Positions 18,587 through 26,841 of a stretch of DNA of 64,000 nt are shown piece after piece. The notes beneath the pieces are model-generated. The model ran no database searches. It was not told the DNA's origin and worked only from the letters and a program-made list of their open reading frames with translations. Position numbers and translations under genes: made by a program. The stretch spans positions 2,116,750-2,180,749 of the forward strand of contig NZ_CP033877.1 in the NCBI RefSeq assembly GCF_006970445.1, given 5' to 3'. This DNA comes from Stenotrophomonas maltophilia (GTDB lineage Bacteria; Pseudomonadota; Gammaproteobacteria; Xanthomonadales; Xanthomonadaceae). Positions within the stretch are counted from its first letter, which is position 1; each line of letters starts with the position of its first letter.

Positions 18587-19996
18587 TCAGCCCACCCGGG
18601 CCAGCTGGGGTTGCCTGGCGCTGAGCCGGCGCCGTTCGCGGGCCGGGGCGATATCCAGTTGTTCTCGGTATTTTGCGACGGTTCGGCGGGCAATGTTCAC
18701 CCCCTGGCGTGACAGCAGGCCGGCAATGGCCTCATCGGCCAGCGGGCGGCCGGCCGGTTCGGCGTCGATCAGGCGCCGGACCATGGCCTTCACCGCCTGG
18801 CCGGAGACGCTGGCGCCTTCCAGGCGCACGGCGAAGAAGTGCTTCAGTTCGAAGGTGCCGCGCGGGGTCTGCAGGAACTTGCCGGTGGTGATGCGCGAGA
18901 CGGTGGACTCGTGCATGCCGATTTCCTCGGCCACTTCCTTCAGGGTCAGCGGGGCCATGGCCTCTTCGCCACGGACCAGGAAGGCGGCCTGGCGCTCGAC
19001 GATCACCCGCGCGGTGCGCAGCAGGGTGTCGTAGCGCATCGACAGGCCGCGGCTGAACCAGCGCGCTTCCTGCAGCATTTCGCGCAGTGCCGGGGCGGCG
19101 TCGCTGGTCTCGGCCAGGGCCTGTTCGTACTGGCTGTTGATCGACACGCGGCGGCTGGTGGCCGGGTTCAGCGCGACCTTCCACTGCCCATCGGCGTGCC
19201 AGGCGACCACGTCCGGAACCACCACGGCATTGCGTTCGGGCAACAGGCTGTCGCCGGGGCGCGGCTGCAGCGAGAGGATCAGGCGCACCGCCTCGCGCAC
19301 GTCGTCGATCTCGGCGTCGTGCTGGCGGGCGAGGGCGGGGTAGTCGTGTGCGGCCAGCGCGTCGAGCGCGCCATCCAGGATGCGCGCGGCCAGGTGGCGG
19401 GCCGGCACCACGCCCTGCAGGCTGCGCAGCTGCGCCTGCAGGCCTTCACGCAGGTCCTGCGCGGCCATGCCGGCGGGTTCGCCGTGCAACAGCTGCTGGC
19501 GGATGGATTCCACGCCGTCGGCAGCGATGTCGAACTGGGCGCTGGCCAGCAGGTGCAGCTGGGCCAACGGCGCCTGCAGGTAGCCGGCTTCATCGCAGTG
19601 GTCCAGCCAGAACGCGGCCACCGCCAGCTGGCGGTCGTCCATGTCCAGCGACAGGCGCTGCAGCACGCGCAGCTGCGGGTCGGTCGACTCGCCGGCGGCG
19701 ATGCGCGCCATGCGGTCGTCGTCACCGTCCTGCCAGTTGGCACCGGCCACGTCCCACATCGACGACTCGGGCAGTTCGTCGAAGGCGGCGGTGTCGAGGG
19801 TGGTGGCACTCGCTTCGGTGGCATCGGCGGCGGGCGCTTCAGCCTCTTCGATCTCCAGCAGCGGGTTGGAGTCCAGCAGGCGCTGGATTTCCTGCTCCAG
19901 GTGCAGGCCATCGAGCTGCAGCAGCCGGATCGACTGCAGCAACTGCGGGGTGAGGTGAAGTTGTTGGCCCAGCTGGGTCGAGAGTGCAGCCTTCAT
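18587..19996 (-). CDS. rpoN: RNA polymerase sigma-54 factor
   Basis: 469 residues with all RpoN regions: the Gln/Leu-rich activator-binding N-terminus (LGQQLHLTPQLLQSIRLLQL), an acidic linker, the core-binding domain (LQPRPGDSLLPERNAVVVPD), the helix-turn-helix (VAEEIGMHESTVSRITTGKF) and the RpoN box ARRTVAKYRE (436-445). It supplies the sigma factor for the -24/-12 promoters in this cluster. Its place beside fleQ rather than a ptsN/hpf locus suggests a copy devoted to flagella; whether the genome has another cannot be seen here. Confidence 0.97.
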   Translation of the reverse strand: MKAALSTQLGQQLHLTPQLLQSIRLLQLDGLHLEQEIQRLLDSNPLLEIEEAEAPAADATEASATTLDTAAFDELPESSMWDVAGANWQDGDDDRMARIAAGESTDPQLRVLQRLSLDMDDRQLAVAAFWLDHCDEAGYLQAPLAQLHLLASAQFDIAADGVESIRQQLLHGEPAGMAAQDLREGLQAQLRSLQGVVPARHLAARILDGALDALAAHDYPALARQHDAEIDDVREAVRLILSLQPRPGDSLLPERNAVVVPDVVAWHADGQWKVALNPATSRRVSINSQYEQALAETSDAAPALREMLQEARWFSRGLSMRYDTLLRTARVIVERQAAFLVRGEEAMAPLTLKEVAEEIGMHESTVSRITTGKFLQTPRGTFELKHFFAVRLEGASVSGQAVKAMVRRLIDAEPAGRPLADEAIAGLLSRQGVNIARRTVAKYREQLDIAPARERRRLSARQPQLARVG

Positions 19997-20107
19997 CGTG
20001 GTTCCCCGGCACCGCTCCCCGGCGCCTTGTGGAACGCATCTTGCTTTTCATCCGGCGGGGGCGGAATCGGGGGGTTCCTGAGGGGCCTCGTGGTTGTCCT
20101 GACAGGA

Positions 20108-20126
20108 TGTAGGGGTTCTCCCTACA
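20108..20126. promoter_or_regulatory. candidate operator upstream of rpoN
   Basis: Inverted repeat TGTAGGG-GTTCT-CCCTACA, 112 bases before the rpoN ATG. Two 7-base half-sites with a 5-base centre resemble a dimeric regulator site; the adjacent NarL-type regulator is an obvious candidate, but that link is inference. Confidence 0.4.
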
Positions 20127-20267
20127 TTGGCGCGGGATATTGACGAGAGGCGTCGCCAAGTCATTGATTCTTCGCTGCCGATCACGCGGAGCGACGGATC
20201 GTCGCGTACGGATTCCTGTCAGGGTCTGTCAGGGCGACGGGAATTCGTCGCCGATGCGGGACGTCGT

Positions 20268-20306
20268 GGGGTCAGCTCCCGTTCCTGTGGAAAGGGAGCT
20301 GACCCC
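20268..20306. terminator. hairpin after the NarL-type regulator gene
   Basis: Perfect 13-base stem GGGGTCAGCTCCC / GGGAGCTGACCCC, with TTCC/GGAA pairing further in, 12 bases past the stop of the minus-strand regulator gene. No T run. Related hairpins lie at 16589 and 52880. Confidence 0.65.
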
Positions 20307-20318
20307 ATTCGCAGGCAA

Positions 20319-20957
20319 TCATTCCAGCTCGTGCTGATGACGCGCGGCCAGCAGCAACAGGTCATTGGCGCGCCGGCAGCCCAGCGACTCCATCATGCGT
20401 GCGCGGTGGGTCTCAACCGTCTTGACGCTGATGCCGAGATCGGCGGCGATTTCCTTGTTGCTTTCACCCTTGCCGATGCGGCGCAGGATTTCGCGCTGGC
20501 GCGGCGACAGCGCAGCGATGCCGGTGGGCTTCTCGCGGCCCAGCATGGGCGCCAGCATCTTGGCCGAGATCTGCGGGCTCAGGAACACCTGGCCGGCGTG
20601 CGCGGCGCGCAGCGCCAATTCCAGCTCCTGCGGTGCCGCATCCTTCACCACGAAGCCGACCGCGCCACGGTCAAGCGCATCGCGCACGTGGGCGGCATCG
20701 TCGTGCATGGTCATCATCACCACCCGGGTGCCGGGGGCGCGCAGGCGGATGTCGCTGAGCGCTTCCAGGCCGGTGCGGCCCGGCAGCGACAGATCCATCA
20801 GCACCACATCCGGTGCGTGCTGCAGGGCCAGCTGCAGGGCCTGCTCGGCGTTGCTGGCCTCGGCGACGAGCTGCACGTCGGCAAACCCCTGCAGCAGCCG
20901 CGCCAGGCCGGCGCGGACGAGGGTGTGATCGTCGACGATGAGAACTCGCACAGGCAC
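20319..20957 (-). CDS. NarL/FixJ-type response regulator
   Basis: 212 residues from a GTG start (MPVRVLIVDDH). Receiver domain with D55 in VVLMDLSLPGRTG and the conserved Lys in FVVKDAAP, then a LuxR-type helix-turn-helix (LSPRQREILRRIGKGESNKE; ISVKTVETHRARMMESLG). Upstream GTG codons are possible starts. It lies between the PilZ-like gene and rpoN on the flagellar strand. The membrane PAS kinase at 44977 is of the class that usually pairs with such regulators, but a direct link is speculative. Confidence 0.92.
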   Translation of the reverse strand: MPVRVLIVDDHTLVRAGLARLLQGFADVQLVAEASNAEQALQLALQHAPDVVLMDLSLPGRTGLEALSDIRLRAPGTRVVMMTMHDDAAHVRDALDRGAVGFVVKDAAPQELELALRAAHAGQVFLSPQISAKMLAPMLGREKPTGIAALSPRQREILRRIGKGESNKEIAADLGISVKTVETHRARMMESLGCRRANDLLLLAARHQHELE

Positions 20958-21043
20958 GCAACAGATCCGTGTAGGGGAGTCCACCTTAACTTAGCTGAAC
21001 GGGCGCGCCAAGGCTTGCCCGCCAAGCGTGATGGTGGCAGGTT

Positions 21044-21622
21044 TCAACGTGCGCGGCGCGCCTCGGCCACCTGGCGGCGGTGCAGGCGGAACAAGTGCCG
21101 CTCCATCGCCATCTCCAGGCCGTCGCCCAGGCGCTGGAAGCGCAGCCACAGGAAGTGGCCGCCACCGCCGTCAGCCGCCTCGGCGATGACTTCCACCGGC
21201 AGGTCGATGTGGTCGGGCAGCCAATCGCTGGGCTGCAGGCGCACCACGCCGGCCTGGCCAGGGCTGGCGCCACTGCGCGGGCCCAGCTGCAGGCGGATGC
21301 CGCGGCGCGACCAGCGCACCGGGCGCAGGGTCAGTTCCTGGCCCTGCTGGCGCACCAACCGACCGACCAGCACCATCGCCAGGTCCAGCTTGGCTTCCAG
21401 GCGCTGCAGCTGCAGGCTCGCCTCATTGCGTTCGTCGTGCTCGTCAACGCGGCTGTCCTCGACCAGTGCCAGGCTGCGCAGCAGGCCTTCGGCACCGCTG
21501 GTGCGTCCGGCCGCGCTGCCCGCCTGGAACTCGGCCGGCAGGGCCAGTTCGCAGCTGAGCGTTTCGTCGAACAGCTCGCTTTCGGCGGGATGGTGCAGCG
21601 AGGTGGTCGGCAACTGGGTCAT
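21044..21622 (-). CDS. PilZ-like domain protein of the fliDS locus
   Basis: 192 residues. The central and C-terminal part has the look of a PilZ barrel (LRPVRWSRRGIRLQLG, then GVVRLQPSDWLPDHIDLPVEV and HFLWLRFQRLGDGLEMAMERHLF), but the usual RxxxR and D/NxSxxG ligand motifs are not clear: WSRRG stands where DxSxxG is expected. The first 60 residues are unrelated and acidic. It overlaps the FliT-like gene by 4 bases, in fliD-fliS-fliT order. Likely a motility-linked adaptor, perhaps not itself a c-di-GMP binder. Confidence 0.75.
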   Translation of the reverse strand: MTQLPTTSLHHPAESELFDETLSCELALPAEFQAGSAAGRTSGAEGLLRSLALVEDSRVDEHDERNEASLQLQRLEAKLDLAMVLVGRLVRQQGQELTLRPVRWSRRGIRLQLGPRSGASPGQAGVVRLQPSDWLPDHIDLPVEVIAEAADGGGGHFLWLRFQRLGDGLEMAMERHLFRLHRRQVAEARRAR

Positions 21623-21912
21623 GCCAGTGATTCTGCCTGCAGGTAGGCATGCGCCGCGCGAAGGGAGCGCTGGCCATCGTTGATCTGCGCAGCGACGGCA
21701 TCGCGGCGCTGGCGCAGCAGGCCCAGCAGGCTCTGCTGGCGTTCGAACAGGGCGCTCAGCGGCTCATGGTCAGCGGCGGTCAGCGGCTGGCTGAGCAGGG
21801 CGTGCAGGGCGCTGTCGTGGCCGTCGAGCAGGCTGTCGGCCTGGTCGAGGGCATCGTCGCCCAGCGCCTTCTCGAAGGCGTCCAGCTGCGCGTGCAGTTC
21901 GGGCAGGCTCAT
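21619..21912 (-). CDS. FliT-like flagellar chaperone candidate
   Basis: 97 residues, all predicted helix (LPELHAQLDAFEKALGDDAL; EPLSALFERQQSLLGLLRQR), the size and character of FliT-type export chaperones for FliD. Sequence similarity cannot be judged by eye, so the call rests on place (directly after fliS, overlapping it by 4 bases, and downstream of fliD), length and helix content. Confidence 0.7.
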   Translation of the reverse strand: MSLPELHAQLDAFEKALGDDALDQADSLLDGHDSALHALLSQPLTAADHEPLSALFERQQSLLGLLRQRRDAVAAQINDGQRSLRAAHAYLQAESLA

Positions 21913-22325
21913 GGCGCCACCGCAGCCGGGCGGCGCTGTTCGTGCGGGATCGCGTTCCAGGCGCTGTCGATCTCCCCCAGCAGCTGGAGGGATTCATCGA
22001 GGGCGGCACGGTCGTTGTGCAGGTTGGCCTCGGTCAGGCGCTGCAGCACGTAGTCGTACAGGGCCGACAGGTTGCCGGCGATCTCGCCGCCGGCCTCATG
22101 ATCCAGCGAGCCGTTGAGGTGGCCGACGATCGCGCAGACCTCACCGATCGCCTTGCCCTTGCCGGCCTGGTCGCCACGCTCGAGGCTGGCCTGGGCGCGC
22201 CGCACGCGCTCCAGCGCGCCGGCCAGCAGCATCGCCACCAGCTTGTGCGGATCGGCGTCGGCAACCGCACTGGTCACACCCACCTGGCGGTACTGCTCGG
22301 CATATTGACGGCTGGAACCGTACAT
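21909..22325 (-). CDS. fliS: FliS, flagellin export chaperone
   Basis: 138 residues. Begins MYGSSRQYAEQYRQVGVTSA and continues with the FliS hallmark DPHKLVAMLLAGALERVRRA and GEVCAIVGHLNGSLDHEAGG, then NLSALYDYVLQRL. FliS binds the flagellin C-terminus and keeps it unpolymerised before export. Ribosome site AAGGAGA precedes the ATG at 22325. It follows fliD by 128 bases. Confidence 0.97.
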   Translation of the reverse strand: MYGSSRQYAEQYRQVGVTSAVADADPHKLVAMLLAGALERVRRAQASLERGDQAGKGKAIGEVCAIVGHLNGSLDHEAGGEIAGNLSALYDYVLQRLTEANLHNDRAALDESLQLLGEIDSAWNAIPHEQRRPAAVAP

Positions 22326-22453
22326 TCGTGATTCTCCTTGCGCGGGGTGCCGTCGGGTGATCGTGGGGATCGGTGCCGACGGCGCGGCGTTGATTGCTGT
22401 TGCGTCCGTTATCGGTGCGTTGCACGCCAAACTTGAGCGCTTCGCGCAGTGAT

Positions 22454-23872
22454 TCAGCGATTGAGCTGTGCCAGCTGCTGCGACAGCGTGCTGCTGCTCT
22501 GCTGCAGCTTGCCCATCAGGCTGTCCAGCGCGATGAACTGCTTCTTGTAGCGCTCTTCCACGCTTTTCATGCGCGTGTCGAGGTCCTTGCGGCGCTTGTC
22601 GATGTTGTCCAGCGTGGTGTTCAGGCCCTTGGTGCGGGCGACGAACGCGCCTTCCTTGCCGACCGTGGTGCTGACGTAGCCGTCCACCATCGTGTACAGC
22701 CGGCCGGCGCCGCCGGTATCGCCGGTGATCGCCTGGCGGATCTTCTCGGGCTGGGCGGCAAGTGCGGCGGCGAACTTGGTGGTATCCAGCACCAGGGTGC
22801 CGTCGGCGTTGGGATAACCGCGGGTCTGCAGCCCCAGCGCCTTGGCGTCCAGCTTGTCGCCTGCCAGGTCCATCAGCACGCCGGACATCGTCGAGCGCAG
22901 CTGGGCGATCGCACCGCGCATCTGTGCATCGCCGGTCAGCGCCGAGGCTTCCTTGGTCTTCGCGTCGTACTTGGTTTCAGTATTGATCGCCGCGATGGCC
23001 GCGTTGTAGGCGGTCACGAACTCCTGCATTACCTTGGTGGCGGCGGTGGTGTCGGTGCTGATGGTGACGGTACTGGAGCCCGGCACCTTCAGGTTCAGGG
23101 TCAGCCCCGGTACCGCATCGGCCACGGTATTGCTGGCGCTCACCACTTCCACGCCGTCGATGGTCAGCAACGCATCCTTGGCCGGGCTGTTTTCCTTCAG
23201 GCTGCCGACCAGTGCGCCTAGTTTCGGATCGCTGCCGCCGTATTCCAGCTTGATCGCGCTGGCCGCGCCGGTCTTTTCCTGTGCGATGGACAGGTACTGG
23301 TTGTCGCCGGAGCTGATCAGCGTGGCCTGCACGCCTTCCTTGCGGCCGGCGGCGTCAATCTTGTTGCGCACCGTGGTCAGGGTGTCGCCGGCCTCGACCT
23401 CGATGTTCATGGTCTTGGCCTTGTCACCCACGCCCACGGTCAGCGTCAAGGTTCCGGCACCGAAGGTGTCGGTCTTGGGTACCGAGGTGTCGGCGATCAG
23501 CTTGTGCGCCGACGCAAGGTTCTTCACCTCGATCTTGTGGGTGCCGTTGGAGGCGGCTGCCTTGCTGGTGCCGAGGTCGTACAGCGCCACCGATGCGGTC
23601 AGCACGTCGTCGGCATTGTTTGGGCCAGCCTTGCCGGTGGCGGTCACGGTGCGGGTATCGAAGGCGGTGGTGGCCTTCAGTGCGGTCAATGCCGTCTTCA
23701 GCTTGTCGAACGCCGAAGTGACGGTGCCAACCGACGACAGCTGCATCTTGGTCTTCGACTGCTGCAGGTTCAGCGCATTGTCGGCGGGCTTGCGGTCAGC
23801 TGCGACCAGCTTGTTGACGATGTCCGAGATGTTCAGTCCCGAGCCAATGCCACCGTATCCAAAGTCTGCCAC
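22454..23872 (-). CDS. fliD: FliD, filament cap protein
   Basis: 472 residues. N-terminus GIGSGLNISDIVNKLVAADR and NLQQSKTKMQLSSVGTVTSA match the FliD_N domain; FliD_C follows (LTGDAQMRGAIAQLRSTMSG, LGLQTRGYPNADGTLVLDTT), ending in a coiled segment (MGKLQQSSSTLSQQLAQLNR). Caps the growing filament and guides flagellin folding. A sigma-54 type site lies about 97 bases upstream and the flagellin terminator separates it from fliC. Confidence 0.97.
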   Translation of the reverse strand: MADFGYGGIGSGLNISDIVNKLVAADRKPADNALNLQQSKTKMQLSSVGTVTSAFDKLKTALTALKATTAFDTRTVTATGKAGPNNADDVLTASVALYDLGTSKAAASNGTHKIEVKNLASAHKLIADTSVPKTDTFGAGTLTLTVGVGDKAKTMNIEVEAGDTLTTVRNKIDAAGRKEGVQATLISSGDNQYLSIAQEKTGAASAIKLEYGGSDPKLGALVGSLKENSPAKDALLTIDGVEVVSASNTVADAVPGLTLNLKVPGSSTVTISTDTTAATKVMQEFVTAYNAAIAAINTETKYDAKTKEASALTGDAQMRGAIAQLRSTMSGVLMDLAGDKLDAKALGLQTRGYPNADGTLVLDTTKFAAALAAQPEKIRQAITGDTGGAGRLYTMVDGYVSTTVGKEGAFVARTKGLNTTLDNIDKRRKDLDTRMKSVEERYKKQFIALDSLMGKLQQSSSTLSQQLAQLNR

Positions 23873-23968
23873 GTCGTTTCTCCTGGTATCCGGGCCTGGC
23901 CGTCGTGCGGTGGCCCGTCGTCAACGAAAATAGCGGCCTGCGCCGCTGGGTCTTGAGGACTTCGTTGA

Positions 23969-23984
23969 TGCATGCGCCGTGCCA
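23969..23984 (-). promoter_or_regulatory. candidate sigma-54 promoter of fliD-fliS operon
   Basis: Minus-strand TGGCACGGCGCATGCA: perfect -24 half TGGCACG, and GC correctly spaced in ATGCA at -12. It lies 97 bases before the fliD start and downstream of the flagellin terminator, in the right place to drive fliD-fliS-fliT-PilZ. Confidence 0.6.
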
Positions 23985-24002
23985 CTCGCCTGGCGCGGGT
24001 TC

Positions 24003-24018
24003 TGGCACGCGGGTTGCA
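24003..24018 (+). promoter_or_regulatory. orphan perfect sigma-54 site pointing toward fliC
   Basis: Plus-strand TGGCACGCGGGTTGCA matches the -24/-12 consensus at every conserved position. No plus-strand gene follows; transcription from it would run through the flagellin terminator and antisense to the last fliC. It is 18 bases from the divergent fliD site. Confidence 0.45.
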
Positions 24019-24071
24019 GGAGGGTTGGGGCAGGGTGCGGGTAGGTTCACCGCGGGCTGCCGGGAGTCTGC

Positions 24072-24100
24072 AAAAAGCCCTCCCCCAATGCAGGGGAGGG
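24072..24100 (-). terminator. rho-independent terminator after the flagellin genes
   Basis: Stem CCCTCCCC / GGGGAGGG with a 7-base loop, followed on the minus strand by CTTTTTGC. It separates fliC from fliD. Confidence 0.85.
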
Positions 24101-24263
24101 ATCAGGCTACTGACAATCGGGGGGAGACGAAGCCGCCCGGTACGTACAGTCAAAGGTACAGCGCTGAAAGAGAGGTCCGCAGGAGCGGGCGATGCCAAGC
24201 CGGTTCGGGAGTGATCCCGGGCCGGGCATGGCCCGCGCCTTCGTGCATCGTGGCTTCCCGGTT

Positions 24264-24297
24264 GCCGCTACCGTCGGTTCGATCCGACGGTAGCGGC
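24264..24297 (-). terminator. strong hairpin just after the last fliC
   Basis: Perfect 14-base stem GCCGCTACCGTCGG / CCGACGGTAGCGGC with a 6-base loop, 16 bases past the stop. No T run on the minus strand, so it may stabilise the mRNA 3' end or act together with the terminator at 24072. Confidence 0.65.
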
Positions 24298-24313
24298 GCC
24301 TTCTTGCCGTGGA

Positions 24314-25492
24314 TCAGCGCAGCAGGCTGAGCACGCCCTGCGGCACCTGGTTGGCCTGGGCCAGCATGGCCGTACCGGCCTGCTGCAGGATCTGGGTGCG
24401 GGTCAGCTCTGCGGTTTCCTTGGCGAAGTCGGTGTCCTTGATGCGGCTACGCGAAGCCGACAGGTTTTCCGAGGAGGTCTGCAGGTTGGCCACGACCGAG
24501 GTGAAGCGGTTCTGGATCGCACCGAGGTCGGCACGGGTGCTGTTGATTGCACCCAGAGCCTTGTCGACCACTTCCAGGGCCTGCTGGGCGCCGAGCACGG
24601 TGCTCACGTCCAGCTTCTGCACGTTGGCCGAGGTATCGGTGCCGGCGGTGTAGGCGCCTGCAGCCGCCGCGGTACCCCAGGTCTTGGCGGTCGCGTCGTA
24701 GTCGCTGCGCATCAGGGCGATATCGGCAGTGGCAACGGCCTTGCCTTCCTTCACCGAGCTCAGCTTCAGGGAGCCGTCTGCATTGGCTTCGGCGTAGATG
24801 CCTGCCTCGCCGATCTTGGCGTTGATGGCGGTGGCGACGGCCTTGGAGGCATCAGCCGTGGTGGCGCCGGCCTTCACTTCAACCGTGCCGATGTCCACAC
24901 CCATCACGGTGCCGGAGAAGCGGGCACCGTCGGTGCTGGCGGCCAGGGCAGCGGTCGCACCGGTGGCGAAGGTCGAGGTGCCCAGCGAGCCGGCCTTGGC
25001 ATCGATGGTCTTGTCGATGGCGATGGCCTGGCCGGCATTGGCGCCCACCTGGAACAGCTGGCTGGAGAAGGTGCCGTCCAGCAGCTTGGTGCCGTTGAAG
25101 TCCGACTGCTTGGCAACGCGGTCGATTTCCGAGACCAGCTGGGTCACTTCGGCCTGCAGCGCCTTGCGGTCGCTGGCCGAGTTGGTGGCGTTGGACGCCT
25201 GCACCGACAGCTCGCGGACGCGCTGCAGGTTGTTGCCGATTTCGGTCAGCGAACCTTCGGCGACCTGGGCCAGCGAGATGCCGTCGTTGGCATTGCGGAT
25301 GGCGACGTCGGTACCGCGGATCTGCGTGCCGAAGCGCTCGGAGATCGCCAGGCCGGCGGCGTCGTCCTTGGCGCTGTTGATGCGCGAACCGGAGGACAGG
25401 CGCTGGATGGTGGTGGCCAGCGAGCTGCCGCTGGTGCTCAGGTTGCGCTGAGCATTCAGGGACATGGTGTTGGTGTTGATGACTTGTGCCAT
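24314..25492 (-). CDS. fliC: flagellin FliC, third tandem copy
   Basis: 392 residues. The conserved D0/D1 N-terminus (MAQVINTNTMSLNAQRNLST) and C-terminus (AELTRTQILQQAGTAMLAQA ... QGVLSLLR) enclose a variable centre of roughly 140 residues rich in Ala, Thr and Gly. The first ~150 residues are nearly identical to the copy just upstream. It contains LQRVRELSVQ, the region recognised by TLR5 in other flagellins. Last of three genes, with two hairpins and a terminator behind it. The 86 bases before it contain a strong hairpin and no promoter I could recognise, so it is probably expressed by read-through. Confidence 0.97.
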   Translation of the reverse strand: MAQVINTNTMSLNAQRNLSTSGSSLATTIQRLSSGSRINSAKDDAAGLAISERFGTQIRGTDVAIRNANDGISLAQVAEGSLTEIGNNLQRVRELSVQASNATNSASDRKALQAEVTQLVSEIDRVAKQSDFNGTKLLDGTFSSQLFQVGANAGQAIAIDKTIDAKAGSLGTSTFATGATAALAASTDGARFSGTVMGVDIGTVEVKAGATTADASKAVATAINAKIGEAGIYAEANADGSLKLSSVKEGKAVATADIALMRSDYDATAKTWGTAAAAGAYTAGTDTSANVQKLDVSTVLGAQQALEVVDKALGAINSTRADLGAIQNRFTSVVANLQTSSENLSASRSRIKDTDFAKETAELTRTQILQQAGTAMLAQANQVPQGVLSLLR

Positions 25493-25531
25493 GGTGCTTT
25501 TCCTTTGGCGAAGGTGGAACGTATTTCAGGA

Positions 25532-25560
25532 TCCGGGCGCCGCGTCATGCGGCGCCCGGA
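25532..25560 (-). terminator. hairpin between second and third flagellin genes
   Basis: Perfect 12-base stem TCCGGGCGCCGC / GCGGCGCCCGGA with a 5-base loop, 18 bases past the second fliC stop. No T run, so attenuation or 3' end protection rather than full termination is likely. Confidence 0.65.
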
Positions 25561-25578
25561 GGTCGATCAGCGAGCGGA

Positions 25579-26769
25579 TCAGCGCAGCAGGCTGAGCACG
25601 CCCTGCGGCACCTGGTTGGCCTGGGCCAGCATGGCCGTACCGGCCTGCTGCAGGATCTGGGTGCGGGTCAGTTCTGCGGTTTCCTTGGCGAAGTCGGTGT
25701 CCTTGATGCGGCTACGCGAAGCCGACAGGTTTTCCGAGGAGGTCTGCAGGTTGGCCACGACCGAGGTGAAGCGGTTCTGGATCGCGCCGAGGTCGGCGCG
25801 GGTGCTGTTGATCGCACCCAGGGCCTTGTCGACGATTTCCATTGCCTGCTGGGCGCCCTTCACGGTGCTGACGTCCAGGTTGCTGGCGTACTTCGCAGCC
25901 GGGGCCGCAGCAGCGGTGGTGGCGGTGAAGGTCGGCGCGGTGGCGCCGGTCCAGGTGCCCGGGGTGGCAGTGATGGCCTTGAACGAGCCGTCGGCGTTGG
26001 TGCTGTCCTTGACCGAGGTCAGGGTCACGCCAGTGGTGCCGTTCACTTCAGCGTAGACGCCGGTCTCGCCGATCTTGGCGTTGATCGCGGTCACCAGCGC
26101 TTCACGCGAGGCCTTGCCGGTGGCAGCGGCGTCGGCGCCCTGCTTGACCGAGACATCGGCGATGGCCACGCCGTTGATGGACAGGCCGCTGGTGCTGAAG
26201 TCAGCGTTGGTGCCCGGGTCGGCCAGGGCCAGCGCGTTGGTGTCGAACTTGGCGCCGCCCAGGGCATTGGCCTTGGCATCGATGGTCTTGTCGATGGCGA
26301 TGGCCTGGCCCGCATTGGCACCGACCTGGAACAGCTGGCTGGAGAACGAACCGTCCAGCAGCTTGGTGCCGTTGAAGTCCGACTGCTTGGCAACGCGGTC
26401 GATTTCCGAGACCAGCTGGGTCACTTCGGCCTGCAGCGCCTTGCGGTCGCTGGCCGAGTTGGTGGCGTTGGAGGCCTGCACCGACAGCTCGCGGACGCGC
26501 TGCAGGTTGTTGCCGATTTCGGTCAGCGAACCTTCGGCGACCTGGGCCAGCGAGATGCCGTCGTTGGCATTGCGGATGGCGACGTCGGTACCGCGGATCT
26601 GCGTGCCGAAGCGCTCGGAGATCGCCAGACCGGCGGCGTCGTCCTTGGCGCTGTTGATGCGCGAACCGGAGGACAGGCGCTGGATGGTGGTAGCCAGCGA
26701 GCTGCCGCTGGTGCTCAGGTTACGCTGAGCATTCAACGACATCGTATTGGTGTTGATGACTTGTGCCAT
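25579..26769 (-). CDS. fliC: flagellin FliC, second tandem copy
   Basis: 396 residues. N-terminal ~150 and C-terminal ~90 residues are almost identical to the third copy; the centre differs (for example DTNALALADPGTNADFSTSG and SVKDSTNADGSFKAITATPG). Contains LQRVRELSVQ. It lies 72 bases after the first copy, with a hairpin but no visible sigma-28 site between, so transcription probably comes from the first gene's promoter. Confidence 0.97.
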   Translation of the reverse strand: MAQVINTNTMSLNAQRNLSTSGSSLATTIQRLSSGSRINSAKDDAAGLAISERFGTQIRGTDVAIRNANDGISLAQVAEGSLTEIGNNLQRVRELSVQASNATNSASDRKALQAEVTQLVSEIDRVAKQSDFNGTKLLDGSFSSQLFQVGANAGQAIAIDKTIDAKANALGGAKFDTNALALADPGTNADFSTSGLSINGVAIADVSVKQGADAAATGKASREALVTAINAKIGETGVYAEVNGTTGVTLTSVKDSTNADGSFKAITATPGTWTGATAPTFTATTAAAAPAAKYASNLDVSTVKGAQQAMEIVDKALGAINSTRADLGAIQNRFTSVVANLQTSSENLSASRSRIKDTDFAKETAELTRTQILQQAGTAMLAQANQVPQGVLSLLR

Positions 26770-26810
26770 GAGGAGAGGTCCTTGAGCGGTTGCACGTGAG
26801 TTGGGTTAGA

Positions 26811-26834
26811 CGCCCCCGACGTGCCCCGGGGGCG
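26811..26834 (-). terminator. hairpin between first and second flagellin genes
   Basis: Stem CGCCCCCG / CGGGGGCG with an 8-base loop shortly after the first fliC stop. No T run on the minus strand; likely a partial terminator or stability element. Confidence 0.6.
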
Positions 26835-26841
26835 GCTCATG

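Larger units (their letters stand above)
19997..20318. other. rpoN upstream interval, no gene seen
   Basis: 322 bases between a response-regulator stop and the rpoN start. It contains a palindrome at 20108-20126, an imperfect GCGACGGGAATTCGTCGC palindrome near 20234, and a strong hairpin at 20268-20306. The rpoN promoter must lie here, but no convincing -35/-10 could be assigned by eye. Confidence 0.6.

Noticed and set aside
23972..24214. Possible small plus-strand gene downstream of the orphan sigma-54 site
   Set aside because: The start lies before the promoter, the product is arginine-rich shadow-like, and it runs through a terminator hairpin. A non-coding transcript is more plausible.
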